Position numbers and translations under genes: made by a program
Shown here: one piece after another, positions 7,660 to 17,945 of the stretch
Position numbering within the stretch: position 1 is the first letter of the stretch
How the letters are laid out: each line of letters begins with the position of its first letter
Source of the DNA: Candidatus Kuenenia stuttgartensis
GTDB lineage: Bacteria > Planctomycetota > Planctomycetia > Pirellulales > UBA1268
Direction of reading: 5' to 3'
Length of the DNA stretch: 39,995 nucleotides
Assembly (NCBI GenBank): GCA_945870505.1
Contig: CAMBSN010000018.1
Coordinates: 1-39,995, forward strand
The notes under the pieces: generated by a model
What the model was told of the DNA's origin: nothing
Databases searched by the model: none
What the model saw: only the letters and a program-made list of their open reading frames with translations

Positions 7660-8369
7660 CGCTGACGCTGCTGCTGCAGCATCCGCACCTTGGGATCGGC
7701 CTGGGCACTCTTCGCCTCCTCGGCAAACTCCTCCGGCGTCATCCGGATCTGCTGCTCGAACCGACGGCGGGCCGCCAGCCAACGCACGACCGCGACAACC
7801 GCGGCGGCGACGAACAGCCAGGCTGCTGCTCGCCAGGCCGCGGCAGCCACCCGTGGCTCGTCGCCGATCGCCGACAGCCCTGCCGTCCCAAGCAGCGGCC
7901 GCATCGCCAGCACGGCGGCAGCCACCAACACGGCGAGCCCGGCACCGCCGCCCAGCGCGGCCGTCACCGTCCGCCAAGAAAAAATCCGCGACAGGCCGGC
8001 GAACGGATCGATGCGGCGCAGGCTTGGCGTGATCCGCGCCGGCTGCCACGAGAAGCCGTCGAGCACGAACCGCGTCGCCAGGCCGGCTGCGGCCGCGACC
8101 ACCACCACCGCCGTCGTGGGCAGGGCGACAGCGATCAGCCCGGGCCAGAGATCGATCGGCTGTCGTCCTCCAGCACCACGGATCGCGGTGCGGACGAGAT
8201 CGGCGGCGGCGGGCATCGTCGCCGTGGCCCAGACGGGCAGCAGGAGCGTGGCCGTGCCGGCGGTCGCCACCCACGCAGGCAGCGCCGCGGTCGGCATTGC
8301 CCCCTGGCGGCGGGCGGCCTCGCGCCGCCGCGGCGTGGCTGGGATCACACGATCGGAGTCGTCGGCCAT
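7635..8369 (-). CDS. flhB: FlhB/SctU-like export gate protein lacking the autocleavage domain
   Basis: The 244-residue product matches the membrane half of FlhB, the switch protein of flagellar/type III secretion export gates. The N-terminus 'DRVIPATPRRREAARRQG' corresponds to the family's 'ekTEkPTprRlreAReeGq'. Four hydrophobic hairpin segments follow, with 'FSWQPARITPSLRRIDPFAGLSRIFS' between the first and second pairs as in FlhB. The linker 'MTPEEFAEEAKSAQADPKVRM' corresponds to the family's 'MskqEvkdEyKetEGdPhiK'. The gene stops about ten residues later, so the cytoplasmic FlhB-C domain with the NPTH cleavage site (normally some 100 more residues) is absent. No other minus-strand frame downstream contains it. 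It is the last gene of the fliF-fliO-fliP-fliQ-fliR-flhB run, 28 bp after fliR, and its 3' end overlaps the convergent sulfotransferase gene. Confidence 0.85.
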   Translation of the reverse strand: MADDSDRVIPATPRRREAARRQGAMPTAALPAWVATAGTATLLLPVWATATMPAAADLVRTAIRGAGGRQPIDLWPGLIAVALPTTAVVVVAAAAGLATRFVLDGFSWQPARITPSLRRIDPFAGLSRIFSWRTVTAALGGGAGLAVLVAAAVLAMRPLLGTAGLSAIGDEPRVAAAAWRAAAWLFVAAAVVAVVRWLAARRRFEQQIRMTPEEFAEEAKSAQADPKVRMLQQQRQRQPMAGAA

Positions 8370-8397
8370 CGAGGTTTCGCGTTCTCGGTGAGGGGCG

Positions 8398-9204
8398 TCA
8401 GGGGCGGATGTCGTGAAAGCACCGCTCGAGCGGCGACTGCACGGCGGCAGCGAAGCCACCGATCCAGGAGTCGGCCCCGCCGCACACCGCAGCGAGGAGC
8501 ACGAGCGAGGCCACCGCCTGGAGCAGCCCTTGGCCGGGGTCGAAGCCGACCGACCGCACGGCAATCGCGGCGACGAGGTGGCAGGCGAGCACGGCGACGA
8601 GCGCCGGCAGCGCGAGCGACATCGCGAGTGACAGACCGATCGAAGGCATCGTGGCGACGAGTTCAAGCAGGTCGTCACGGGCGGTCGCGGCGGCGACCGC
8701 GCCGATCGGCAGGCTGCGGACGCCATCGACGAGTCCAGCGACGACCACCTCGTGGCCCCCGGCGGCGACGAACCCCGCCAGCCCAAGCCACCAGGCGAGC
8801 CGCCCGACGCCGGCCGATTCCGAACCCGGACCGTCGCCGAAGTCGTCGGCCCAGGAGAGCCCGGTGACGGTGCCGAGCAGTTGGCCCGCCCACGACGCCG
8901 ACGCAAACACGGCTGCGACGGCCAGTCCGATTCCGAGCCCCACCACTGCCTCCCCGAAGAGGAGCCCCAGGATCGATGAGCCATCGACCACCGGTGTCGG
9001 CGATGCGGCGAGGGCCGCCGGAGTGGCGGCCATGGCGAGGACCGCGGCGACCGCTCCCTGAACGCGAAGGCCGGTACCCGTGGCCAGCGGCATGGCACCA
9101 GCCCAGACCGCCACGGCCATCCGCACGAGCACGCCGGCCGCCACCACCGCATGGGCCGGGGTGAACGTGGCCAGCCACGGCAGCATGTGCGGGTCGATCG
9201 GCAT
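8398..9204 (-). CDS. fliR: FliR/SctT-like export gate protein
   Basis: This is a putative core component of the type III export channel, where one FliR joins FliP5 and FliQ4. At 268 residues it has the normal FliR length and about six hydrophobic segments. Family-like features are the N-terminal 'LPWLATFTPAHAVVAAGVLVRMAVA', the 'GEAVVGLGIGLAVAAVFASASWAGQLLGTVTGLSWA' region (compare the usual 'Ei..GlalGla..l.f.a.q.aG.iidlqmG') and a hydrophobic C-terminal third. Sequence similarity to canonical FliR is modest, and the call rests partly on its place between fliQ and flhB. The ATG at 9204 was chosen because the upstream part of the ORF overlaps fliQ and is unlike protein. It starts 25 bp after the fliQ stop. 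Confidence 0.85.
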   Translation of the reverse strand: MPIDPHMLPWLATFTPAHAVVAAGVLVRMAVAVWAGAMPLATGTGLRVQGAVAAVLAMAATPAALAASPTPVVDGSSILGLLFGEAVVGLGIGLAVAAVFASASWAGQLLGTVTGLSWADDFGDGPGSESAGVGRLAWWLGLAGFVAAGGHEVVVAGLVDGVRSLPIGAVAAATARDDLLELVATMPSIGLSLAMSLALPALVAVLACHLVAAIAVRSVGFDPGQGLLQAVASLVLLAAVCGGADSWIGGFAAAVQSPLERCFHDIRP

Positions 9205-9229
9205 GGATCGCTCCAGTCGCAGCGTGGCC

Positions 9230-9484
9230 TCAGGGGCCGGCGGCCGCCTCACGAAACAGTTCGGCCAGCCGCTCGACCATCCACGGCAACGACACGACGA
9301 GGGCCGCGGCCATCGCCAGGGCTTTGGGCGCAAACCCCACGATCGGCTCGTGAACGCCGCTGGCAGCCTGCACGAGCCCCATCGCCACGCCCACCGCGAG
9401 CCCCGCCACGAGCACCGGCAGGATCACCAAGCAGCCGGCGATCACAGCCTGCCTCACGAGTTCCACGAGTTGCGACTCCGTCAT
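9230..9484 (-). CDS. fliQ: FliQ/SctS-like export gate protein
   Basis: The 84-residue protein has two transmembrane helices and the standard FliQ layout: 'ESQLVELVRQAVIAGCLVILPVLVAGLAVGVAMGLVQAASGVHEPIVGFAPKALAMAAAL'. The 'GLVQAAS...E...GFAPK' stretch matches the conserved family motif (QAaTqiqEqTLsFvPK). In the export gate, FliQ subunits wrap around the FliP/FliR channel in the membrane. The ATG at 9484 gives the family's usual N-terminus; the open frame continues 12 codons upstream. It lies 32 bp after fliP and 25 bp before fliR, consistent with co-transcription. Confidence 0.92.
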   Translation of the reverse strand: MTESQLVELVRQAVIAGCLVILPVLVAGLAVGVAMGLVQAASGVHEPIVGFAPKALAMAAALVVSLPWMVERLAELFREAAAGP

Positions 9485-9516
9485 GATGCAGTCGCCTCCT
9501 TGCTCACCAGGGAAGT

Positions 9517-10362
9517 TCACGAGGGCAGTCCGCGGACGCTGTCGAGCAGCGTCCGGACGACGAGCGACCAGCCGTCAGCCGCGACAAACACGAGTAGCTT
9601 CAGCGGGAGCGACACCAGCGACGGCGGCAGCATCACGAGCCCCGTCGCCGTCACGAGCGTGGCCACCAGGATGTCGAGCACGAGGAACGGCAGCAGCATC
9701 CGGAAGCCGATCGTGAAGGCGGTCTCGAGTTCGCTGACGAGAAACGCCGGGAGCAGCACCTCCACCGGCACGTCATCGTAGGTCGCGGCCTGCCGGGGGC
9801 CGCCCGGGTGCCGTTCGAGGAACAGGAGCATCGTGTCGCGGTTGCCGGCATGCTCGATCTGGGCCGCCATCCAGCGGCGCAGGGGGAGCGAGCCCTTCGT
9901 CAACGCCTCGCCCGCCGTGAGTTCGCCCTGGTGGTACGGCTCGACGCCATCCCGCCAGGCCTGCGTCCAGACCGGCCACATCACCATGGCCGAGAGGAAG
10001 ATCGCCAGCGACGCGACAATCTGGTTCGAGGGAATCTGCGCGGCGCCCAGCCCCTGCCGGACGAGCGCCAGCACCACCGACATCCGCACGAAGCAGGTCG
10101 TCATGAGCAGCACCGCGGGCGCGAGGCTGACGATGCCAAACATCATCAGCGACGGCAGTAGCGACTCCAGGGGCCGGTCGCCGAGTCGGCTGAGCCACCC
10201 GCCCACCGCGGCCGACGACGACGCGGCCACCGCCGCCTGCGGATGATCGATCGCCTGCAGCGGACCGGCGAGGTCGTCGGCTGACGACGCGCGGCCGGTC
10301 AGGAGCACGGCGGCCACCGCGAGGACCACCGTGGCACGGCGCATGGCGAAGAGGGGAATCAC
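9517..10362 (-). CDS. fliP: FliP/SctR export gate protein
   Basis: This forms the main pore-lining ring (five copies) of the flagellar/type III export gate. It is the best conserved member of the cluster at 281 residues, with a cleavable-looking signal peptide ('MRRATVVLAVAAVLLTGRASSA') as in flagellar FliP. The diagnostic regions are 'LAPAVLLMTTCFVRMSVVLALVRQGLGAAQIPSNQI' and 'LPAFLVSELETAFTIGFRMLLPFLVLDILVA', followed by 'MLPPSLVSLPLKLLVFVAADGWSLVV'. The start taken is the GTG at 10362: it overlaps the fliO stop as GTGA and has GGGAGA about 8 bases upstream. An ATG at 10344 is the alternative and would still leave the signal peptide intact. FliP needs FliQ and FliR, both encoded directly downstream. 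Confidence 0.95.
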   Translation of the reverse strand: MIPLFAMRRATVVLAVAAVLLTGRASSADDLAGPLQAIDHPQAAVAASSSAAVGGWLSRLGDRPLESLLPSLMMFGIVSLAPAVLLMTTCFVRMSVVLALVRQGLGAAQIPSNQIVASLAIFLSAMVMWPVWTQAWRDGVEPYHQGELTAGEALTKGSLPLRRWMAAQIEHAGNRDTMLLFLERHPGGPRQAATYDDVPVEVLLPAFLVSELETAFTIGFRMLLPFLVLDILVATLVTATGLVMLPPSLVSLPLKLLVFVAADGWSLVVRTLLDSVRGLPS

Positions 10363-10910
10363 GCGCGGATCTCCCGCCGGCTCGCACGCCGGTCGGCGGC
10401 GGGAGCCACGCGAACACCCCGGCAGGCGGTGACGATCGCGTCGGTGGCCTGCGGGTCGGCGAGTTCGGCGAGCGTCTGGCAACCGGAAGCCGAGACACCG
10501 AGCAGGAGCGTCCGGGGACCGAATCGCACGATCCGGACCGACTGCTGACCGCCGAGCGACGCCTCGCCCAGGACCTCAAAGACGTCGTGGGGCAGCGCGG
10601 CGACCCGCCGCGCCGCGAACAGCCGATACCCCGCGAGCGCGGCGAAGGCACCGCCGAGGGCAATGAGGACCCGCCAGTCGGGGAGCGGACGCGGCGGTGC
10701 GACTCGTGGACTCTCAGACGACGGCCCACCCAGTGGCAGCGGTGCGGCCGAAGACGCGGCGGCGGTCGTGAGCGTGGCGGGCTCGACGCCACCGTCGGCG
10801 ACAAGCGGCTCGGGTGATGGGGCCACCGGCGCGTCGGCAGACGCCTGCCCGGCGGCCAGGAGGGCCACGGTGAGGACGGCGACAACGCGGTGGAGATGGG
10901 GGGAACGCAT
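10359..10910 (-). CDS. fliO: FliO-like protein
   Basis: FliO is a small membrane protein that helps assemble the FliP ring. This 183-residue product has a signal-like N-terminal helix ('VVAVLTVALLAAGQASA'), a Pro/Ser-rich periplasmic linker, one further transmembrane helix ('WRVLIALGGAFAALAGYRLF') and the FliO-type beta domain ('VFEVLGEASLGGQQSVRIVRFGPRTLLLGVSASGCQTLAEL'). That domain agrees with the family pattern of a 'Lg....l.lv..g.r.lLlGv....v..L' core. FliO sequences diverge strongly, so position immediately before fliP, with a 4-bp overlap, is half of the evidence. It begins 13 bp after the FliF-like gene. The ATG at 10910 was chosen because the signal helix starts there. Confidence 0.82.
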   Translation of the reverse strand: MRSPHLHRVVAVLTVALLAAGQASADAPVAPSPEPLVADGGVEPATLTTAAASSAAPLPLGGPSSESPRVAPPRPLPDWRVLIALGGAFAALAGYRLFAARRVAALPHDVFEVLGEASLGGQQSVRIVRFGPRTLLLGVSASGCQTLAELADPQATDAIVTACRGVRVAPAADRRASRREIRA

Positions 10911-10923
10911 GATTGGATCAGGC

Positions 10924-12492
10924 TCACGCAGCCATCCGCCGCGGTGGAACGGCGGCGGTGGTGTCGGCATCGGGGGCATCGTCGACCGTGGTCCAGTCGA
11001 TCCGCGACCGCGGCGAACGCTGGCCGGCATCGGCCGTACGGCGGCGCGACGACCGCCCATCGGCGGACCGAGCGCCGCTATGAAACAGGATGTAGGCGAG
11101 GATCGCGGAGCACTTGGCGGTGAACACCATCCAGACCTCGCGGGGCACGTCGCCAAATCGCCCCTCGGAAACCGCCTGGATCGTCACGTCGATGTAGTCG
11201 CCGATCGTGCTGGGCGCCGCCGCCGGAGTGGCGGTTGCCGTCTGGTTGCCGGTGGCGGCCGGCGGGGCAGACGACGACACGGAACCCGCGGCACCCGGCC
11301 GGGGTGGCGGCTCAGGCCGCGATGAAACGACGGGGAACCTCGTGATCACGACCCGGCGGCCATCGGCTCGCGAAATGGGGGGCAGAAGTTCGAGGATGTG
11401 CCCCCGGAGTCGCTCCTCCTCCCGGCGATCGACCTCGGCCACGGCCATCTGCATATCGCGTTGCCGTGCAGACCTGACGACGGCATCAAACCAGGTCTCC
11501 GGTACCGCAACCGACACCACGATCGAGTCGATGCGGCCCTCGCGGGATGGCGAGGGCACCGGGGCGACGGCAGCCGCCTCTGTGACTTCCACCTCGGCGG
11601 GCGCGTTGGCATCCGCCACCCGTTGCTGCCGCGGCGGCAGGTTCGGTTCCACTGGCGGCGCAGGGGCCGTGTCGTCGGCGAACGTGACGGTCACATCGAC
11701 CACCGCTCCCTTCACGAACGCCAACCCCTGACGGACCTTGGAGACGAGGTGATGCTCGTGGGCGATCTGCCGGGCGAGGGCGGGATCCGCGACAGGCGGC
11801 GGCTCGGCGGCATCGACGGGCGAGAGCGGGCCGGCGTGGACGTGGCCGCTGCGGAGATCGGTGACGGCAACCTGCTCCGGGTCGAGCCCGGCGATCGACG
11901 CCGCCACGAGGACGCGGATCGCCTGCACGCGGGAGGGCTCCAACTCGACGTCGAGCTGCGTCCGCACGTTGACGCTCGCGGTCTGCGTTGGCCCGCCGCC
12001 GAGCGTGCCATCGAATGCCGCGCGGTCATTGACGTCGTAGAGCACCGCCGCCCGTTCGATGCCCGGCATCGAGCAGATGACGTGGGCGAGTTCCTCCTGC
12101 ACGGCCACGCGGAGCAGTTCCTCCTGCGCCGCCCTGCTCTGCCACGGGCTGTTGCTCTCGAGCGCGCGGCGGAGGCTGCTGCCGAACTCCCGGGGGAGCG
12201 CTTCGGCGTCGACGAGTGCCCGCATGTAGGCGCTCTGCCGCGGGCGCGACACCCAGACGCGGCCGTCCTCGGTGCGGTGGCCGCTGAGTTGCGCGCGGTC
12301 GAAGGCCGCCTCGACGATGGCCAACTCCGACGACGGCAGCACCGTGCCGGGGAGCAATTCCACCTCTTCGCTGGCGGGGCGGTCTCGCAGCACCCACGCG
12401 CCCCAGCCGATCGAGGCGGCGACGAGCCCCAGCGCGATCACCTGCGCGGGCGTGACCCGTGAGGAGCGGCTTGGTTCGGCGGATGTGTCCAT
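10924..12492 (-). CDS. fliF: FliF-like MS-ring protein
   Basis: FliF forms the membrane ring that houses the export gate. This 522-residue protein has a short cytoplasmic N-terminus, a helix ('VIALGLVAASIGWGAWVL') and ring-building domains. The first has 'LLPGTVLPSSELAIVEAAFDRAQL' followed by 'SAYMRALVDAEALP', matching FliF 'L..gL...d...iv..L...gi' and 'R..LA..GLP'. The second has 'VQEELAHVICSMPGIERAAVLYDV', then 'TASVNVRTQ' and 'VQAIRVLVAASIAGLDPEQVAVTD', closely matching the YscJ/FliF signature. A low-complexity Pro/Ala region precedes the C-terminal helix ('VWMVFTAKCSAILAYILFHSG') and a tail ending near 'DDAPDAD'. Whether the tail binds a FliG cannot be judged. The ATG at 12492 fits the family start. 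Confidence 0.88.
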   Translation of the reverse strand: MDTSAEPSRSSRVTPAQVIALGLVAASIGWGAWVLRDRPASEEVELLPGTVLPSSELAIVEAAFDRAQLSGHRTEDGRVWVSRPRQSAYMRALVDAEALPREFGSSLRRALESNSPWQSRAAQEELLRVAVQEELAHVICSMPGIERAAVLYDVNDRAAFDGTLGGGPTQTASVNVRTQLDVELEPSRVQAIRVLVAASIAGLDPEQVAVTDLRSGHVHAGPLSPVDAAEPPPVADPALARQIAHEHHLVSKVRQGLAFVKGAVVDVTVTFADDTAPAPPVEPNLPPRQQRVADANAPAEVEVTEAAAVAPVPSPSREGRIDSIVVSVAVPETWFDAVVRSARQRDMQMAVAEVDRREEERLRGHILELLPPISRADGRRVVITRFPVVSSRPEPPPRPGAAGSVSSSAPPAATGNQTATATPAAAPSTIGDYIDVTIQAVSEGRFGDVPREVWMVFTAKCSAILAYILFHSGARSADGRSSRRRTADAGQRSPRSRIDWTTVDDAPDADTTAAVPPRRMAA

Positions 12493-12527
12493 GATGTCGG
12501 TTCTGGTCGTGGGGTGGGAGACGGCGG

Positions 12528-13031
12528 TCAGGCAGCCTGCCGGCGGGCGCCGCGCCGCGGAAACCGGACGGTCACCGCCGTGCCTCCGGTGGCACAGGGC
12601 GAGACCGTCAACTCCGCACCGCATCGGGCGGCGGCGTCGCGGACGTCCTGCGGAATCCGAGCCGTGCCCGGCTGATCGGGTCCTGAATCGGCGATCTCCA
12701 CCTCGACCGCGTCGGTGGTGGCGACCACGGCGACGTCAACTTCGCGAAGAGAGGGGCCGTCGGATGTGCCCGTGGGGCCGGCGGCGTTGGCGAAGGCTGC
12801 GGCAACGAGCGGCTCGAGCAGGTCGCGGACCACCGCCGGATCGGCGTCGATCTCGTGCCCTTCACCGCCATCGAGTCCGACGCGGACAGCGGCGTGGGCC
12901 GCCGATTGGCGGCCGACGAGCGCGTCGACGACGGTCCGAAGCGAGTTCGGACGCGCCGCAACCAGCGGCAGGATACGGGGCTCCACGTCGATCGAGGAGC
13001 GGTGGGCATCGCGGCCCGCATGGAGTGTCAT
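12528..13031 (-). CDS. Stand-alone HATPase-like domain protein (degenerate)
   Basis: The 167-residue protein resembles the ATP-binding domain of histidine kinases (GHKL fold) with no dimerisation/His-phosphoacceptor or receiver domain. 'IDADPAVVRDLLEPLVAAAFANAA' corresponds to the N-box helix, 'AVEVEIADSGPDQPG' to the G1 box (DxGxG, last glycine changed to Asp) and 'GGTAVTVRFPR' to the G2 end strand. The N-box asparagine is not in its usual context, so ATP binding is uncertain. It lies 47 bp after the hydrolase-like gene and 35 bp before fliF, so it is probably part of the same operon. A regulatory or structural partner of the export gate is possible. This is inference from position and weak motif similarity. 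Confidence 0.65.
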   Translation of the reverse strand: MTLHAGRDAHRSSIDVEPRILPLVAARPNSLRTVVDALVGRQSAAHAAVRVGLDGGEGHEIDADPAVVRDLLEPLVAAAFANAAGPTGTSDGPSLREVDVAVVATTDAVEVEIADSGPDQPGTARIPQDVRDAAARCGAELTVSPCATGGTAVTVRFPRRGARRQAA

Positions 13032-13078
13032 GGGAATCCTTTCCCGGTGACGAGGTGATGGAATGACGATCGGCGAGA

Positions 13079-13759
13079 TTAGCCGGCAATGGCCGCCCGT
13101 GTGACGGATGCCGGACCACAGATCTCGTCCATGAGCCAGCGGTTGACGTCGGCGAGCGCGGTGGCGGCGAGGTCGCGTCGGCGGGGATAGATCCGCATCG
13201 CGAGCGTGGCACCGGCGGCGTGAAAGAGTCGCAGCATGCGGTCGGTCTGATTCGCCGCCCCCGCCGCGTCGGCCGCGGTGCAGCAGTAGAGCATCGGTAT
13301 CTGTCGCACGACATCGATCCGGGCAAACAGCGATTCGTCGAGCGGGAAGCCTCCGCCGAGCGAGACGACGCCCGCGAATGACTCGGGATGCTGGCAGGCG
13401 ATGCGAAAGGCCTCGGTGCCGGCGGCATCTTGGCCGACCAGCCAGATCCGGCGCGGATGGATGCTCAGGCGATCCGTCACGCGATCGACCGCCTGCCAGA
13501 CGGCGGTCGCGCCCCCGGCGGCCTCGACCGCGACGAAGTTTCTCAGGCTCACCCGGGCCATGCAGCGGCCGAGATCAACGGAAGATCCGAGCGGGTCGCT
13601 AAGCCAGACGAGCAGCGGATAGTCGTATCCGGCCTCGTAGCCCTGCGGAATGAACACGGGCAGGCCGCCGGTCCAGTCGGCGAGCGGATGCCTGCGGTCA
13701 TCCGCGGCCACCCTGGGGCTGCGGACGCGATCGGTCCCATTCGACTGCCGGCTGCTCAT
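13079..13759 (-). CDS. Alpha/beta-hydrolase-like protein without catalytic serine
   Basis: The 226-residue product resembles the phospholipase/carboxylesterase (esterase D-like) group of alpha/beta hydrolases. It has 'GYDYPLLVWLSDPLGS' for the oxyanion-side strand, and 'IHPRRIWLVGQDAAGTEAFRIACQHPESFAGVVSLGGGFP' for the strand, nucleophile elbow and helix. The elbow normally reads G-x-S-x-G/A; here it is G-Q-D-A-A-G, so the serine is Asp. The C-terminal region where the catalytic histidine is expected reads 'YPRRRDLAATALADVNRWL', with no histidine. It is therefore probably a non-catalytic binding protein, or uses different chemistry. It is the first gene of the fliF-flhB run. The start at 13759 has AAAGG about 7 bases upstream. 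Confidence 0.75.
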   Translation of the reverse strand: MSSRQSNGTDRVRSPRVAADDRRHPLADWTGGLPVFIPQGYEAGYDYPLLVWLSDPLGSSVDLGRCMARVSLRNFVAVEAAGGATAVWQAVDRVTDRLSIHPRRIWLVGQDAAGTEAFRIACQHPESFAGVVSLGGGFPLDESLFARIDVVRQIPMLYCCTAADAAGAANQTDRMLRLFHAAGATLAMRIYPRRRDLAATALADVNRWLMDEICGPASVTRAAIAG

Positions 13760-13969
13760 GATCGACCTTTACTGGATGGGAGCGGCTGCGGCCGCGGCGG
13801 TTCCGCCATCGGCGGGCCGGCGGGTTCTATCCCAGGCTTTCCCCCCGGGGCAACGCCAGCACGGCCGCCGGGGGCCCGGCCGCCGCCGTGGCCGATAAGT
13901 GGGGTAAGCAGGGCAGCCCGGGGGCCACTCAGACGGGTCACACTTGATGCTCGCGCGTGTATCAGGCTC

Positions 13970-14100
13970 GGGACTGCCCATGCCCGTCGCCGGACACTCG
14001 CTACGGCCCTCCAGGCCTTCGCTCGCTCGATGCTGACTTCGCTCCGCCATCCGTGGCTGTGCTTGTCAGCAACGCCGGCTCCCGGGCACGGGCAGCCCCT
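13970..14100. repeat. Dispersed repeat family B, copy 1, with terminal inverted repeats
   Basis: GGGACTGCCCATGCCC (from 13970) is the imperfect inverse of GGGCACGGGCAGCCCC (ending at 14099). The interior aligns with 39382-39540: both share CGTCGCCGGAC near the left end, CTCGATGCTG in the middle and AGCAACGCCGGCTCCCGGG near the right end. Terminal stem bases differ between the copies, yet pairing is kept (CTGCCC/GGGCAG here, ATGCCC/GGGCAT in copy 2). It looks like a MITE-like or structured-RNA repeat. Confidence 0.65.
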
Positions 14101-14173
14101 CGCTGCATCATTCCGCCCATGTGATTCCGGAAAGGGGAGCAGCCGGATCGGAGGCACGCGCAGAAGCCGGTGA

Positions 14174-14228
14174 GACTTGTGCCCCGCTGCGGTCGCTCCG
14201 AAGCGTTTGAGCAGAGAACTCACAAGTC
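14174..14228. repeat. Inverted repeat downstream of mdh
   Basis: GACTTGTG (14174-14181) is exactly complementary to CACAAGTC (14221-14228), enclosing 39 bases that include a small CGCTCCGAAGCG hairpin. It lies about 70 bp past the mdh stop on the transcribed side. It could be a terminator-type structure for mdh or part of another dispersed repeat. No T-tract is present. Confidence 0.4.
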
Positions 14229-14300
14229 CCGCCGGCGCCGAGCATGTCTCCGGCCGGCTGCGGTGCCGCGACGACGCGCGAGGTTCACGTGTGAGCCGTA

Positions 14301-17618
<3,318 letters not shown>

Positions 17619-17622
<4 letters not shown>

Positions 17623-17912
17623 GGCGCGGAGTGCTCCTGCGTCTCACCATCGGCAGCGGCCGCCTTCTGCCGCCGCATCTCTCGCCAGACGTAGGCGCCG
17701 AAGGAGCCCACGAGCGTGAAGGGCATCGCGAGCATGAGGAGGATGCTGTAGAAGTAGCCCCGCGCGACGTTGAGCCCTTCGGGATCGGACGTGTTCACCG
17801 CGTCCTTGCAGTTCGGGCAGCCAAGAGCTTCCGCACCGGCCACGACCGCCATGACCGCCGCGATCAGCAGCAGCGGAACGAACTGACGGAAGGCAGCATT
17901 CAGAGATCGCAT
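17619..17912 (-). CDS. Small CxxC membrane protein
   Basis: The 97-residue protein has an N-terminal hydrophobic segment ('FVPLLLIAAVMAVVAGAEA') followed directly by 'LGCPNCKDAV'. A second helix ('GYFYSILLMLAMPFTLVGSFGAYVW') and a basic, charged tail follow. The CPNC pair would face the periplasm if the first segment is a signal or anchor helix, and could bind a metal or form a disulfide. It lies 33 bp after the DUF420 gene and overlaps the next gene by 4 bp (ATGA), so it is firmly in the oxidase run. A role in copper handling or oxidase assembly is plausible from context but is not shown by homology that I can recall. Confidence 0.75.
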
Positions 17913-17945
17913 GGTTCGTACCTCAACACCATTGTAGGCAGGCCG

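Larger units (their letters stand above)
13760..14300. other. Non-coding region between two minus-strand units
   Basis: This gap of about 540 bp separates the 3' end of mdh from the 5' end of the export-gate operon. No ORF here has a protein-like composition. It contains a GC-rich segment (13780-13900), one copy of dispersed repeat family B (13970-14100) and a further inverted repeat (14174-14228). The promoter of the downstream operon should lie in its left part, but I cannot identify convincing -35/-10 boxes. Confidence 0.6.

Noticed and set aside
7235-7726. Frameshifted continuation of FlhB on the minus strand
   Set aside because: The translations of the other minus-strand frames downstream contain no NPTH motif or FlhB-like sequence, and the sulfotransferase is clearly encoded on the opposite strand.
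13756-14223. Minus-strand ORF of 155 codons in the gap upstream of the export-gate operon
   Set aside because: It overlaps repeat family B and a GC-rich segment, is Pro/Gly/Arg-rich without motif, and overlaps the start of the hydrolase-like gene; treated as non-coding.
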